This document shows positions 26,075-35,881 of a stretch of 64,000 nucleotides of DNA, in pieces (the first letter of the stretch is position 1; each line of letters starts with the position of its first letter). A program made the translations under genes and the position numbers. The stretch covers positions 4,092,001 to 4,156,000 of the forward strand of contig NZ_JBEPOK010000001.1 of NCBI RefSeq assembly GCF_040546765.1, in the 5' to 3' direction. The notes beneath the pieces are model-generated. The model saw only the letters and a program-made list of their open reading frames with translations. It was not told where the DNA came from and ran no database searches. The stretch comes from Arthrobacter sp. OAP107. Its GTDB lineage: Bacteria; Actinomycetota; Actinomycetes; Actinomycetales; Micrococcaceae.

Positions 26075-28808
26075 CTATTTCCCCAGACCGGCCCGCCGCA
26101 GAGCCTCGGCCATGGCAGTATCCGCTGGAGCTGGACGCTGGCCAGACTGCTTCGGCTGCCGCCTTGCGTTGTTGCGCTCTGCGGCCGGCTGACCTGAATC
26201 GCTCCCCTGGCGCGCCCCGGGCTTTCCGCCAGCTTGGCCAGGCATGGCCGACCGGTTCCGGCCGCCGTCGCGGTTGCCGCCACCGGCCCCGCGGGCGCCT
26301 TCCCGGCCGCCGTCGCGGTTGCCGCCATCCCTGTTACCGCCCGCCGAACGTTCGACGCCGCGGCCGCCTTCCCGATTTCGGTCGCCGCCGCGTTCCCCAC
26401 CCGAACGTCCACCAGCCGGGCGGTCGCCGGCAGCGGCCGGTTCGTCGTCGAGCCCTAGCGTCAGCGAGATCCGCTTCCGCTCCGGATCAGCCTCAAGCAC
26501 CTTCACCCGGACCACCTGCCCGGATTTCACGACCTCTCGCGGATCGGCGACGAACCGGTTCGCCAGTGCGGACACGTGGACCAGCCCGTCCTGATGAACG
26601 CCCACATCAACGAAGGCGCCGAACGCGGCCACGTTGGTGACGGTACCCTCCAGGACCATGCCGGGCTTGAGGTCGGAGATCTTCTCGATGCCTTCGGAGA
26701 ACGCTGCCGCCTTGAACGCCGGACGGGGATCGCGTCCCGGCTTCTCGAGCTCGGCGATGATGTCGCGCACGGTCGGCAAGCCGAAGGTGCCGTCCACGAA
26801 GTCTGCCGGGTTTAGCCGTCCGGCATCAGCTAACGGAGCAAGACCAGCAGTGCCTGCAGAAGCTCCGGATGCACCGGACCCGCGAGTGGCGCCAGCCGCA
26901 GTCAGGATTTTCCGGGCCACCGAGTACGCCTCGGGGTGCACGCTGGAGGCATCAAGCGGCTCTGCTCCCCCGGTGATCCGCAGGAACCCGGCACACTGTT
27001 CGAACGCCTTCGCTCCCAGCCGCGGCACCTTCTTCAGCTCGCTGCGCTTAGCGAACGGCCCGTGCTCGTTCCGGTACGCCACAATGTTCTCGCTCAGCAG
27101 CGGCCCGACGCCGGCCACCCGGCTCAGCAGCGCCGGCGACGCCGTGTTCACGTCGACGCCCACGGCGTTCACGCAATCCTCCACCACGGCATCCAGGCTG
27201 CGGTCCAGTTTCGCCGCGGTGACATCGTGCTGGTACTGCCCCACGCCGATCGACTTCGGATCGATCTTCACCAACTCTGCCAGCGGATCCTGCAGGCGGC
27301 GGGCGATGGACACCGCGCCGCGCAGGGACACGTCCATGCCGGGGAGTTCGGCGGCGGCGAGGGCGGAGGCCGAGTACACCGACGCACCGGCCTCGGACAC
27401 CACCAGCTTCTGCGGCGCCGCGCCAGTGCCGGCACCAGTCCCGGATCCGGCGGCTGCGGAGAGGGAGCTGCTTGATCAGTTCGGCTGCAAGCTTGTCCGT
27501 TTCGCGCGACGCCGTTCCGTTGCCGATGGCCACGAGTTCGACGGCGTGCTGCCGCGCCAGACGGGTCAGCGTCGCCAGGGCTTCGTCCCATTTGCGCGCC
27601 GGTGCGTGCGGGTAGACGGTGTCCGTGGCCACCACCTTGCCGGTCTTGTCGACCACGGCCACCTTCACGCCCGTCCGCAGCCCCGGGTCCAAGCCAAGTG
27701 TGGCGCGGTTTCCGGCGGGTGCAGCCAGCAGCACGTCGCGGAGGTTGGCCGCGAAAACGCGCACGGCCTCGTCCTCCGCGGCGGCGAACATCCGTCCCCG
27801 CAGGTCGGCCGTCAGCCGAGCCAGCACCCGGGAGCGCCATGCCACCTGCGCCGTTTGGAGCAGCCACGAATCGGCGGGCCGGCCGCGGTCGGCAACCCCG
27901 AGGAACCGGGCCACGGCGGACTCGTAACGGGTGCGCGCGGCGGCGAGGGCGTCATCGTCGGCCGGGTCCGCTTCGGTGAGGTCCAGCTCGAGCACGCCGT
28001 CCTTCTCACCGCGCAGCAGCGCCAGCACCCGGTGCGACGGCATCCCGGACGGCGCCTGCGAAAACTCGAAGTAGTCCGCGAACTTCTGCCCCTCGGTTTC
28101 TTTGCCCTTCTTCACCCTGGACACCATCCGGCCCTGCGTCCACAGCCGCTCGCGCAGGTTCTCGGCAAGGTCCGGGTCCTGCGCCACGCGCTCCACGAGG
28201 ATGGCCCGGGCGCCGGCGAGCGCCGCAGCAGCGTCGTCGACGGCGTGCTCCGCGTTCAGGTACTTGGCAGCCTCGCGCTCGGGATCGAGGTCGGGGCGCT
28301 GGAGCAGGGCATCGGCGAGCGGTTCCAGCCCGGCCTCACGTGCGATCTGAGCCTTGGTGCGCCGCTTCGTCTTGAAGGGCAGGTAGATGTCCTCAAGCCG
28401 GGACTTCGTGTCGGCGGCCACGACGGCGGCCTGCAGTTCCGGGGTCAGCTTGCCTTGCGCGGCAATCGCCTCCAGGACAGTCCGACGGCGGTCCTCCAGT
28501 TCGCGGAGGTAGCGCAGGCGCTCGTCGAGTTCGCGGAGCTGGCCGTCGTCGAGCGTCCCGGTGGCTTCCTTGCGGTAGCGGGCGATGAACGGAACCGTTG
28601 ACCCGCCGTCGAGCAGGTCCACCGCCGCCTTCACCTGCCAGGCCTTCACGCCGAGCTCGGCGGCGATCTGTTCCGCTATGCGGGCGGCAACATCGTCAGT
28701 GCCTTGGCCGCCGGCCGGCGTGGGAGCGGGGATGTCCTTCGGCTTTGTGCCGGCGGCGGAGGCAGGGCTGGGCGTGGGCGTGGCGGGGTGCTGCGGCTGT
28801 TGGGTCAC
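26075..28808 (-). pseudogene. tex: Tex RNA-binding protein, interrupted by a single-base frameshift
   Basis: Both halves are full Tex. The 5' part (28808 to about 27465) has the Tex N-terminal helices, AVDLLDGGSTVPFIARYRKE, and the YqgF domain with LGLDPGLRTGVKVAVVD and ELVAIGNGTASRET. The 3' part, in another frame, resumes at KLVVSEAGASVYSASALAA and contains IGVGQYQHDV, the helix-hairpin-helix NTASPALLSRVAGVGPLLS and an S1 domain GMVLEGTVTNVAAFGAFVDV, then an Arg/Gly-rich tail. The frames join across GGG at 27463-27465 (CCC on the coding strand), one base too many; removing it restores about 910 codons. Either a recent pseudogene or a sequencing error. Tex affects transcription and RNA metabolism. 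The GTG start is tentative. Confidence 0.85.
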
Positions 28809-28945
28809 CAGAACATTTTGCCCTACGCACCCGGATCCGCGGCGGTCAGGGGACCAGGGAACGGAGCAAACCGCACTACCCACATCGGTCCTTAAGTGGT
28901 GTAGTGACTTTATGCAGCGGGGGTCATCGACTTAGGCGGCGCATC

Positions 28946-29242
28946 ATGCAGGAATTGCTCATCATTCTTCAGGACGGCTTCAACGACGATGAAGTCACCA
29001 TCACGGTCAACGGCAAGGAGGCCCGGTACGACCGCGATGTCACCACCCGGGAACTGTTGGGCATGGCCGAGGAAGTCTCCGTGGAACTGCCGGCAAAAGG
29101 CGCCACCGTGGGGGTCGAAGTCACCAGCCGCAACCTCAGCGCGGAAATGAAGCTCCATGGCCGGCCACGCAGCCTCCTTGTGTCCATTGAGGACGGCGAG
29201 CTCGTGCTCAGCGAGGGGACGGGCCGCGAGGCCTTTTTGTAG
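28946..29242 (+). CDS. Small hypothetical protein
   Basis: 98 residues, MQELLIILQDGFNDDEVTITVNG at the start, with alternating beta-like segments (ATVGVEVTSRNLSAEMKL, RSLLVSIEDGELVLSEG). No signal peptide or membrane helix; I do not recognise a family. It looks like a small beta-rich domain. The ATG at 28946 has AGGCGG 6-8 nt upstream, and the residues upstream in frame are antisense to tex and not credible. Divergent from tex. Confidence 0.65.
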   Translation: MQELLIILQDGFNDDEVTITVNGKEARYDRDVTTRELLGMAEEVSVELPAKGATVGVEVTSRNLSAEMKLHGRPRSLLVSIEDGELVLSEGTGREAFL

Positions 29243-29265
29243 TGCCGTTTTATGGTGCCGGGTGG

Positions 29266-30108
29266 CTAGGAGCTGGCCAAGCCCGGCAGTGACAGTGCTT
29301 CGTCCAGCACTTTTCCGAGGTTCGCGGCGTCGTGCGCGAACCGGCCGAGGAACAGCCCCGACACACCGTCCAGGGCGGGCAGCAGGCCGGGTTTCGCGGA
29401 GCCGCCATAAATGACAGGCAGATCCTGTAGCCCCTGGTCACTGAGCTGCTCCCGCAAATAACGGACGACGGCGGACACATACTCCGCGCTGGCGGGCTCG
29501 GCTGCGCCGATGGCCCAGACGGGTTCATACGCGATGACCAGCCGGGAGGCCAGGTCCCAGTCGCCATCGACGGCGGCCCCGATCTGACCGGAGACGAAGC
29601 GGGCGGCGCCTTCCGCACCCACCGTACTGCCGGCGTCGGCCGTTCCGTCAGTTGAGGTGTTCCGCGTGCCGCGCGACTCCTCCCCCACGCACAGCAGTGG
29701 GGTGACGCCGGCGCCGTCGGCCGCCCTGACTTTAAGCGCGATCATGGCGTCGTCCTCGCCGAAGTGCCGCCGCCGTTCGGCGTGCCCGATTTCCACGAGT
29801 CCGACGCCCAGCTCGGCAAGCAGAGACGGTGAGAGTTCGCCCGTCCACGGCCCGTCGGCCCAGCCGCAGTTCTGGGCGCCCAGGACCAGCGGCGATCCGG
29901 CAAGGATCTCCCCTGCGGCCGGAAGCATCGGGAAAGACGGAATCACGAACGGGACCACCCGCCCGGCCGCGAGGGCCGGGCGGGCATCCACCTGCTGGCG
30001 CAGTTCATCCAGCCAGCGCAGGGTATCCCGGTAGCCGAGGTACATCTTGGTGCTGACGCCGACCAGAATCGTGCCGGGGTCTTTGATGGCCTGGCTGAGC
30101 TGGGTCAC
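29266..30108 (-). CDS. Triosephosphate-isomerase-like enzyme, probable L-erythrulose 1-phosphate isomerase
   Basis: 280 residues of the TIM family with the catalytic elements preserved: Lys in GVSTKMYLG near 20, His in EIGHAERRRHF, the catalytic Glu in IAYEPVWAIG and phosphate-binding YGGSAKPG. Sequence differs from the housekeeping enzyme (for example GVSTKMYLG instead of NWKMN). It is the last gene of an operon with a DhaKL-type kinase and an RpiB-like protein, as in the tetritol pathway of Mycobacterium smegmatis, where the TIM homologue LerI converts L-erythrulose 1-phosphate to D-erythrulose 4-phosphate. GTG start with AGGAAA 6 nt upstream. An open frame extending to 30771 is antisense/shadow and excluded. 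Confidence 0.85.
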   Translation of the reverse strand: MTQLSQAIKDPGTILVGVSTKMYLGYRDTLRWLDELRQQVDARPALAAGRVVPFVIPSFPMLPAAGEILAGSPLVLGAQNCGWADGPWTGELSPSLLAELGVGLVEIGHAERRRHFGEDDAMIALKVRAADGAGVTPLLCVGEESRGTRNTSTDGTADAGSTVGAEGAARFVSGQIGAAVDGDWDLASRLVIAYEPVWAIGAAEPASAEYVSAVVRYLREQLSDQGLQDLPVIYGGSAKPGLLPALDGVSGLFLGRFAHDAANLGKVLDEALSLPGLASS

Positions 30109-30158
30109 GGGATTTCCTGCCTTTGGTGGTGTTGCTGAACTGCTGGGTTTGCTGCTGA

Positions 30159-31562
30159 CTACTTTTCCAGCAGTGCCTGGTCCTCGGCAGTGCCTGCCTT
30201 CGCGGCGGCACTGGTCTCGAGCAGGTCGTCGGCCTTGTTCTTGAACTTCCGCGTGCCGATCATCATGGCCGCGGCGAGGAACGGCAGCACGCCGAGTGCG
30301 TAGACGCCCATGGTGCCGGTGTCCGAGGCGGTCACCTGGTTGACGGTGGTCCGCAGGATCGGGGCCACGAAGCCGCCCAGGTTGCCCAGCGAGTTGATGA
30401 GCCCGATGCCCGCCGCGGCGGCAGTTCCGGTGAGGAACGCCGTCGGATATGACCAGGCGATCGGGCCGATGGAGAGGAAGCTGCACACCGCGAGGCTGAT
30501 GAACACGATGCCCAGCGCCGGGAGGTGGTTGGCGCCGGCCCACGCGGAGCCGAAGATGCACAGGCCGGTGGAGATGAACAGACCCGTTCCCCAGACGCGG
30601 CGGCGGATCACGGTGTTGGCGGCCTTGCCGATGAAGTAGCAGGCGAAGATGCCGAAGAACCACGGGATGGCCGCCAGAAGTCCGACGGCGAGACCCACCT
30701 TCTGTCCGGTCAGCTGGGACACCTGCTGGGGCAGGTAGAAGGTCACACCGTACACGGCGATCTGCAGGCAAAAGTAGATGATGGTGAAGTACCAGACGCG
30801 GCCGTTCCTCATCGCTGCCAGGACGCCGCGCGGGCCGGATTCTTCCTTGACAGTGTCCTCAAGGGCCATGACGTCCTGCAGGGCTTTCTTCTCGTCCTTG
30901 TTCAGGAACTTGGCGTCCTGCGGACTGTTGATCAGGAAGAAGAAGGACGCGATACCTGCGAGGACGGCGAGCATGCCCTCGACGAAGAACATCACCTGCC
31001 AGCCCTGGACGCCGGGAACCTGGTCGCCGATGTTGATCAGCCAGCCGGACAGCGGTGCGCCCATCATCTGGGAGAACGGCTGGGCCAGGTAGAAGATGGC
31101 GAACATCTTGACACGGACCTTGTTGGGGAACCAGGCGGCGAGGAACATGATGACGCCGGGGAAGAGCCCGGCCTCGGTCACGCCCAGCAGGAAGCGCAGG
31201 ATCACGAAGGAGGTCTCGTCCTGCACGAAGGCGAAGCAGGCGGAGACGATGCCCCATGTGACGGCGATGCGTGCAAGCCAAATCTTGGCGCCGAACCTGG
31301 TCAGGAGCAGGTTGCTGGGGATTTCGAACAGGGCATAGCCGATGAAGAAGATGCCGGCGCCGAGTGCGTAGGCGCCGGCGCTGATGCCTTTGTCCGCTTC
31401 GAGTGCGGCCTCGGCAAAGCCCACGTTGGTGCGGTCCAGGAATGCCACGACGTACAGGATGACGAGCATCGGCATGAGCCGGAAGGACGCCTTGGAGATC
31501 GCCGATTTGAGTATCGGCGAGTCCAGCAGCTCCTTTGTGGTGGATGGGTTGGCGACAGTCAT
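30159..31562 (-). CDS. MFS transporter, ACS (anion:cation symporter) family
   Basis: 467 residues with 12 predicted membrane helices. The motif VAFLDRTNVGFAEAALEADKGIS after helix 1 and GYALFEIPSNLLLTRFGAKIWLARI are typical of the ACS family that carries sugar acids, tartrate, phthalate and similar anions. A central charged loop (about 215-245, INSPQDAKFLNKDEKKAL) separates the two halves. It is likely the uptake system for the substrate of the surrounding operon; an ACS transporter points to a carboxylated substrate. GAGGAG is 6 nt before the ATG. A 31-codon membrane peptide gene precedes it. Confidence 0.88.
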   Translation of the reverse strand: MTVANPSTTKELLDSPILKSAISKASFRLMPMLVILYVVAFLDRTNVGFAEAALEADKGISAGAYALGAGIFFIGYALFEIPSNLLLTRFGAKIWLARIAVTWGIVSACFAFVQDETSFVILRFLLGVTEAGLFPGVIMFLAAWFPNKVRVKMFAIFYLAQPFSQMMGAPLSGWLINIGDQVPGVQGWQVMFFVEGMLAVLAGIASFFFLINSPQDAKFLNKDEKKALQDVMALEDTVKEESGPRGVLAAMRNGRVWYFTIIYFCLQIAVYGVTFYLPQQVSQLTGQKVGLAVGLLAAIPWFFGIFACYFIGKAANTVIRRRVWGTGLFISTGLCIFGSAWAGANHLPALGIVFISLAVCSFLSIGPIAWSYPTAFLTGTAAAAGIGLINSLGNLGGFVAPILRTTVNQVTASDTGTMGVYALGVLPFLAAAMMIGTRKFKNKADDLLETSAAAKAGTAEDQALLEK

Positions 31563-31616
31563 TCAAACTCCTCTTTGAGTAAAAGTGAGCAAATCAGGGC
31601 AGGGCGTGAAAAAGAC

Positions 31617-31712
31617 TTAGAGCGAAAATGCGATGAGCAGCACGCCCGCCAGGCTGGCGAGGACGCCGACGGCCAGGTAGATCTTGCGTTCCCTTGTCCA
31701 GGAGCTACGCAT
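31617..31712 (-). CDS. 31-residue single-pass membrane microprotein
   Basis: The frame reads MRSSWTRERKIYLAVGVLAS LAGVLLIAFSL (31 residues; split only for legibility) and stops with TAA at 31617-31619. A basic N-terminus (four Arg/Lys in ten residues) is followed by about 21 uninterrupted hydrophobic residues, the layout of a single membrane helix with N-terminus inside. AAGGA stands 7-8 nt before the ATG. It lies inside the sugar-acid operon, 13 bp after the SDR stop and 54 bp before the MFS start. It could be a small subunit or regulator of the transporter. Too short for standard gene calling, and I know of no named family. Confidence 0.7.
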   Translation of the reverse strand: MRSSWTRERKIYLAVGVLASLAGVLLIAFSL

Positions 31713-31725
31713 GAACGGTCCTTTC

Positions 31726-32493
31726 TTAGTGCATGTAGAGGCCGCCATCCACATTCAGCGTCTGGCCGGAGATGTATCCGGCATCCTCGCTGATGAGGAA
31801 GGCGATGGCGGCGGCGATGTCGCGGGTGGAACCGACCCGGTTGACCACGAGGTCCTTCACCAGTTCGTCCTTGCGTTCCTGGCTCAGGGTGCCGCCCATG
31901 ATGTCGGTGTCAATAGGGCCGGGTGAGATGGCGTTGACGGTGATGTCGTACTCCCCCAGTTCACGGGCCGTGGCGCGGGTCAGGCCGATCACACCGGCCT
32001 TCGCCACGGAGTACGGGGTTTTGGAGAATGTGCCGCCGCCTCGCTGCGCGGAGACGGAGGAGATGTTGACGATGCGGCCCACGCGGTTCTTCACCATGGA
32101 TTCGGCCACGCGGCGGGTGGCGTAGTGGACGCCGTTGAGGTTGATGTTGAGCACGCGGTCCCACTCGGCGGCGTCGAGTTCGAGGTACGGGACGGGCGAG
32201 CTGACGCCGGCCACGTTGGCGAGGGCCACGAGTTGGGGCAGCTCCGCCTCGATGGAGTCGATGGCCGCGCGGACCGACGCCTCGTCGGCAACATTCGCGC
32301 CGACGCCGTGGGCCTTCACGCCGTACTCGTTGGCGATCTCCTTGGCCGTGGCCTGGCAGAGGGCATCGTCAAGGTCGATGATTCCGATGTTCCAGCCCTG
32401 CTCCGCGAGGTAGTTGGCGGTCGCCCGGCCGATGCCGCGCTCCGAGACAGCGCCGGTGACGATGGCCGTGCGCTCGGACGGAAAAGTGCTCAT
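31726..32493 (-). CDS. SDR family dehydrogenase of the tetrulose/sugar-acid operon
   Basis: 255 residues, classical SDR: cofactor motif TGAVSERGIGRATA near 10-23, NVAGVSSPVPY, catalytic ISSVSAQRGGGTFSKTPYSVAK with Ser and Tyr/Lys, and the C-terminal ISGQTLNVDGGLYMH. It probably oxidises a polyol or hydroxy-acid using NAD(P)+. In the operon it may feed a keto-sugar to the kinase or act on the first hydroxyl of the substrate. AGGAG is 7 nt before the ATG at 32493; a longer frame upstream is not conserved. Confidence 0.87.
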   Translation of the reverse strand: MSTFPSERTAIVTGAVSERGIGRATANYLAEQGWNIGIIDLDDALCQATAKEIANEYGVKAHGVGANVADEASVRAAIDSIEAELPQLVALANVAGVSSPVPYLELDAAEWDRVLNINLNGVHYATRRVAESMVKNRVGRIVNISSVSAQRGGGTFSKTPYSVAKAGVIGLTRATARELGEYDITVNAISPGPIDTDIMGGTLSQERKDELVKDLVVNRVGSTRDIAAAIAFLISEDAGYISGQTLNVDGGLYMH

Positions 32494-32591
32494 GGAGGTG
32501 CTCCTAAGTCGTTTGTGAAATGGGCAGCACAACAGGAGGGCAGCTGCCCGGAGGCGGCGCCCAACTGCTGCGGTGCTTAAGTGGTCGGTGC

Positions 32592-33560
32592 TTAGTTAAT
32601 CGGTGCCGGGCCGAGTTCCTCGATGAGCTTCTGCATGGCGACATAGGCCTTGTTGCGGTAGTCGATCAGCTCGGGGGTGCGCTCGGCCGGAACGTTCAGG
32701 AAGCCCGCGCCGGTCTTGGTGCCGAGCTTGCCTGCCTCCACAAGGTCCGTGAGGATCTTCGGCGTGGCGAAGCGCTCCGGGAAGTCGGTCTGCAGCGATT
32801 TGTAGCAGAAGTTGTAGACGTCCAGGCCGGCCATGTCGGCGATGGCGAAGGGGCCGAAGAACGGCAGCCGGAAGCCGAACGTGGTGCGGACCAGCGTGTC
32901 CACGTCCTCCGCCGTCGCGATGCCCTGCTCCACCAGCTGGGCGGCTTCGTGGAAGAGGGCGTACTGCAGGCGGTTCAGCACGAACCCGGTGACGTCCTTG
33001 ACCACGGCCGTTTCCTTGTTGGCGGAGTGCACCAGGTCGCGGACGGCGGCAACTGTCTCGGTGGACGTGCCCTCGTGCGGGATGATCTCGACGCCGGGGA
33101 TGAACGGCGACGGGTTGGAGAAGTGCACGCCGAGGAAGCGCTCCGGGTTGGCGACCGGCTGGGAGAGCTCGGCGATCGAGATGGTGGAGGTGTTGGAGCC
33201 GATGATGGCGTCCGGACGGGCCGCGGCGCTGATGCGGGCCAGGGTCTCGTGCTTGATGGCGATGACCTCGGGCACGGCTTCCTCAATGAAGTCGGCGTCT
33301 GCCACGGCTTCCTCGATGTCCTTCGCGGCCCAGAGGTTCTGCTTCAGGATTTCTGTGGATCCTTCCGGGAACAGCCCGTCGGCCACGAACTGGTCGGATT
33401 CGGTGAGCAGGCGTTCGTAGTTCTTCTGCGCCACCTCGGCGGAGACGTCGGCGAGGGCAACGCGGGCACCGCCGAGGGCGAGGACCTGGGCGATGCCGCC
33501 GCCCATGTAGCCGGATCCGACGAGGGCGAACTTGCGTGAGCTGGTGGGTGTTTCGGTCAT
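32592..33560 (-). CDS. 3-hydroxyacyl-CoA dehydrogenase-like NAD-dependent hydroxy-acid dehydrogenase
   Basis: 322 residues: Rossmann domain ALVGSGYMGGGIAQVLALGG, the central catalytic His region GVHFSNPSPFIPGVEIIPHE, and the C-terminal helical domain TGFVLNRLQYALFHEAAQLVEQGIA with GPFAIADMAGLD. This family covers fatty-acid beta-oxidation enzymes but also sugar-acid dehydrogenases such as gulonate and carnitine dehydrogenases. The operon context (kinase, RpiB, TIM, ACS transporter, no CoA enzymes) favours a sugar-acid substrate. The start is 2 bp after the RpiB-like gene's stop, so translation is probably coupled. Confidence 0.85.
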   Translation of the reverse strand: MTETPTSSRKFALVGSGYMGGGIAQVLALGGARVALADVSAEVAQKNYERLLTESDQFVADGLFPEGSTEILKQNLWAAKDIEEAVADADFIEEAVPEVIAIKHETLARISAAARPDAIIGSNTSTISIAELSQPVANPERFLGVHFSNPSPFIPGVEIIPHEGTSTETVAAVRDLVHSANKETAVVKDVTGFVLNRLQYALFHEAAQLVEQGIATAEDVDTLVRTTFGFRLPFFGPFAIADMAGLDVYNFCYKSLQTDFPERFATPKILTDLVEAGKLGTKTGAGFLNVPAERTPELIDYRNKAYVAMQKLIEELGPAPIN

Positions 33561-33562
33561 GT

Positions 33563-34045
33563 TCAGTCGGCCTTCGTGTAGTCGGGTTCGTACGAGCAGA
33601 TGGCGTCCACCTTGGCGGCGGAGGAGGAGTTTTCATCGAAGCGGTGCCCCAGCCATTCGCCCACGAGCTTCTTGGCGAGTTCCAGCCCGATGACGCGCTG
33701 GCCCATGGTGAGGACCTGGGCGTTGTTGCTGAGGACGGAGCGTTCCACGGAGTAGCTGTCGTGCGCGGTGACGGCGCGGATGCCGGGGACCTTGTTGGCG
33801 GCGATGGCCACGCCAAGGCCGGTGCCGCAGATCAGGAGTGCGCGGTCCGCTTCGCCGTCGGCCACCTTGCGGGCCGCCGCCACGGCCAGGTGTGGGTACG
33901 CGGTGGAGTCGTTCGCAGCGACGCCGATGTCCTCGACGGAGGCAACGCGGGGGTCCGCCTCCAGCAGGGCCTTCAGTGCTTCCTTGTATTCAACACCGGC
34001 CTCATCGTTGCCGATGACAATGCGCCAGCCTTCTGTGGTGCTCAT
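33563..34045 (-). CDS. RpiB/LacAB-type isomerase, probable D-erythrulose 4-phosphate isomerase
   Basis: 160 residues of the RpiB family with the active-site Cys in LLICGTGLGVAIAANKVPGIRA and the conserved SNNAQVLTMGQRVIGLELA. In M. smegmatis (DerI) and Brucella (EryI) such proteins isomerise D-erythrulose 4-phosphate to D-erythrose 4-phosphate. Its gene overlaps the kinase gene by ATGA (34042-34045), indicating coupled translation, and is followed at 2 bp by the dehydrogenase. The N-terminus (MSTTEGWRIVIGNDEAGVEYK) has the usual phosphate-binding DxA(G) segment as NDEAG. A function as ribose-5-phosphate isomerase is less likely in this context. Confidence 0.85.
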   Translation of the reverse strand: MSTTEGWRIVIGNDEAGVEYKEALKALLEADPRVASVEDIGVAANDSTAYPHLAVAAARKVADGEADRALLICGTGLGVAIAANKVPGIRAVTAHDSYSVERSVLSNNAQVLTMGQRVIGLELAKKLVGEWLGHRFDENSSSAAKVDAICSYEPDYTKAD

Positions 34046-35817
34046 TCCGTTGCTCCGTTTCCGGCCGTTGAGGCCATGTGGGATGCGGCCGGTGTGGAGT
34101 CGGCCGCATCAGATGAGAGGTAGGTGGCCACGCGCTCGGCAATCAGTCCGAACGAGACTGCGCCGGGGTCCGGGTGGCCGAGGCTCTTTTCCGCCAGGGG
34201 GCGGGCACGGCCCTTGAGCGGGCGCAGGTCCGCGGTCCGGCGGGCTGCTGCGTTCGCCGCGGCAGCGGCGGCGGTGAGTGCGTCGCCCAGGGTGGTCCCG
34301 CCGTCGAACGCTTCTTTGAAGGCGTCCCGGAACGGCAGGAGGGCGTCAACCATGGTCTTGTCCCCGGGCTCCGCCTTGCCGAGTTCGGTGATGGCGTTAG
34401 TGAAGGCGGAGACGGCGGCGGCCGCGTCCCCGGGAGCGTACGAATCGCGGTTGCCCAGCGCGAGGCCCGCGGCCATCACGGCCGTGCCCCACAGCGCACC
34501 CGAAGTTCCGCCGGCGCGCTCGCTCCACGCCTCGCCTGCCGCGGTGAGCACACGTTCGACGGAGGCTCCTGCTTCGGCCTTCTGCTCACCGGCCGCGGCA
34601 GCCGCATCAACGCCGCGGCGCATGCCGATGCCGTGGTCGCCGTCGCCGGCAATCGCGTCCAGGTCGCCAAGTTCCGCTTCGTATTCGACGACGACGTCCC
34701 GCACCTGGGCGAGGACGGCGGCTGCCACTTTGCCCAAGTTGGCGGACGCGGCGGTTGCTTTGTCAGTGTCCTCGTCGGCTGCCTCTTCGGCGCTAAAGAG
34801 TTCACGGCGGGCACGCGGCGCGGTGTTGCCCTTGCGGAAGGCAGGGGTGTCGGCCGGCGCGGCCCAGAATTGCTCGAGTTCGTCGTCGAGCCACAGCAGG
34901 GTGAGCGACAACCCGGACATGTCCAGGCTGGTGACGAGTTCGCCGCACTCCGGCTCGACGACCGTCAGGTTGGCGGCGCTGAGGAGCTTTTCGACCTTGC
35001 CGAAGAGGAGGAACAGCTCGTCGTACTTGACCGTGCCCAGGCCGTTGACGATGGCAACCACGCGGCTGCCGGCGTCGTCGGGCTTGTCCTCGAGAAGCCG
35101 GGAGACCAGCAGTTCGGCGAGTTCCGAGGCCGTGGGCATGGGGTGCTCGGAGATGCCCGGTTCGCCGTGGATGCCCAGGCCCAGCGACATCTGGCCGGCC
35201 GGAACGTGGAACAGCGGCTCGGAGGCGCCGGGAAGGGTGCAGCCCCCGAAGGCGACGCCCAGCGAACGCGTGCGGCGGTTGGTCTTGATGGCGAGTCGCT
35301 CCACCTCGTCCAGGCTCAATCCTGCTTCGGCCGCGGCGCCGGCGATCTTGAAGACCGTCAGGTCTCCGGCGATGCCGCGGCGCTTCTCGATCTGGTCCAG
35401 CGGGGCGCTGGCAATGTCATCGGTGACCAGCACGGTGCGCGTTTCGATGCCTTCGGCGTTTAGCCGAAGCTGCGCCTGGCCGAAGTGCAGCACGTCACCG
35501 GCGTAGTTGCCGTAGCTCAGCAGCACGCCGCCGCCGGCGTTGGCGGCCTTCGCCACGCGGTAGACCTGCCCGGCGGCCGGGGAGGCGAACATGTTGCCGC
35601 ACGCGGAGCCGGCGGCCAGGCCCGGCCCGACCAGGCCGGCGAAGGCAGGGTAGTGGCCGGAGCCGCCTCCCACCACGAGGGCCACCTGGCCGGCGGGGAT
35701 CTCGGTGGAGCGGACCACACCGCCATCCACGCGGGCGACGTACCCGCGGTTGGCGGCCACGAAGCCGTCCAGCGCCTCGTCTGCGAAATCAGCTGGATTA
35801 TCGAAGATCTGGGTCAT
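34042..35817 (-). CDS. DhaKL-fusion dihydroxyacetone/tetrulose kinase
   Basis: 591 residues combining DhaK and DhaL, as in ATP-dependent kinases. The DhaK half has GGGSGHYPAFAGLVGPGL, GNMFASPAAGQVYRV, SYGNYAGDVLHF and the substrate-binding His in LGLGIHGEPGISEH. The DhaL half has AIAGDGDHGIGMRRG with the Mg-ATP-binding aspartates and ERAGGTSGALWGT. With the neighbouring TIM-like and RpiB-like isomerases it fits an L- or D-erythrulose kinase (LerK/DerK type) better than dihydroxyacetone kinase, because no glycerol dehydrogenase is present. GAGGA lies 4-5 nt before the ATG. Confidence 0.88.
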   Translation of the reverse strand: MTQIFDNPADFADEALDGFVAANRGYVARVDGGVVRSTEIPAGQVALVVGGGSGHYPAFAGLVGPGLAAGSACGNMFASPAAGQVYRVAKAANAGGGVLLSYGNYAGDVLHFGQAQLRLNAEGIETRTVLVTDDIASAPLDQIEKRRGIAGDLTVFKIAGAAAEAGLSLDEVERLAIKTNRRTRSLGVAFGGCTLPGASEPLFHVPAGQMSLGLGIHGEPGISEHPMPTASELAELLVSRLLEDKPDDAGSRVVAIVNGLGTVKYDELFLLFGKVEKLLSAANLTVVEPECGELVTSLDMSGLSLTLLWLDDELEQFWAAPADTPAFRKGNTAPRARRELFSAEEAADEDTDKATAASANLGKVAAAVLAQVRDVVVEYEAELGDLDAIAGDGDHGIGMRRGVDAAAAAGEQKAEAGASVERVLTAAGEAWSERAGGTSGALWGTAVMAAGLALGNRDSYAPGDAAAAVSAFTNAITELGKAEPGDKTMVDALLPFRDAFKEAFDGGTTLGDALTAAAAAANAAARRTADLRPLKGRARPLAEKSLGHPDPGAVSFGLIAERVATYLSSDAADSTPAASHMASTAGNGATE

Positions 35818-35881
35818 GGTTCCTCATTGAATCCGGGGTTGGTTAATCGGTTTCTGCTGGATTTTTGGTGCAGCGGCGCCT

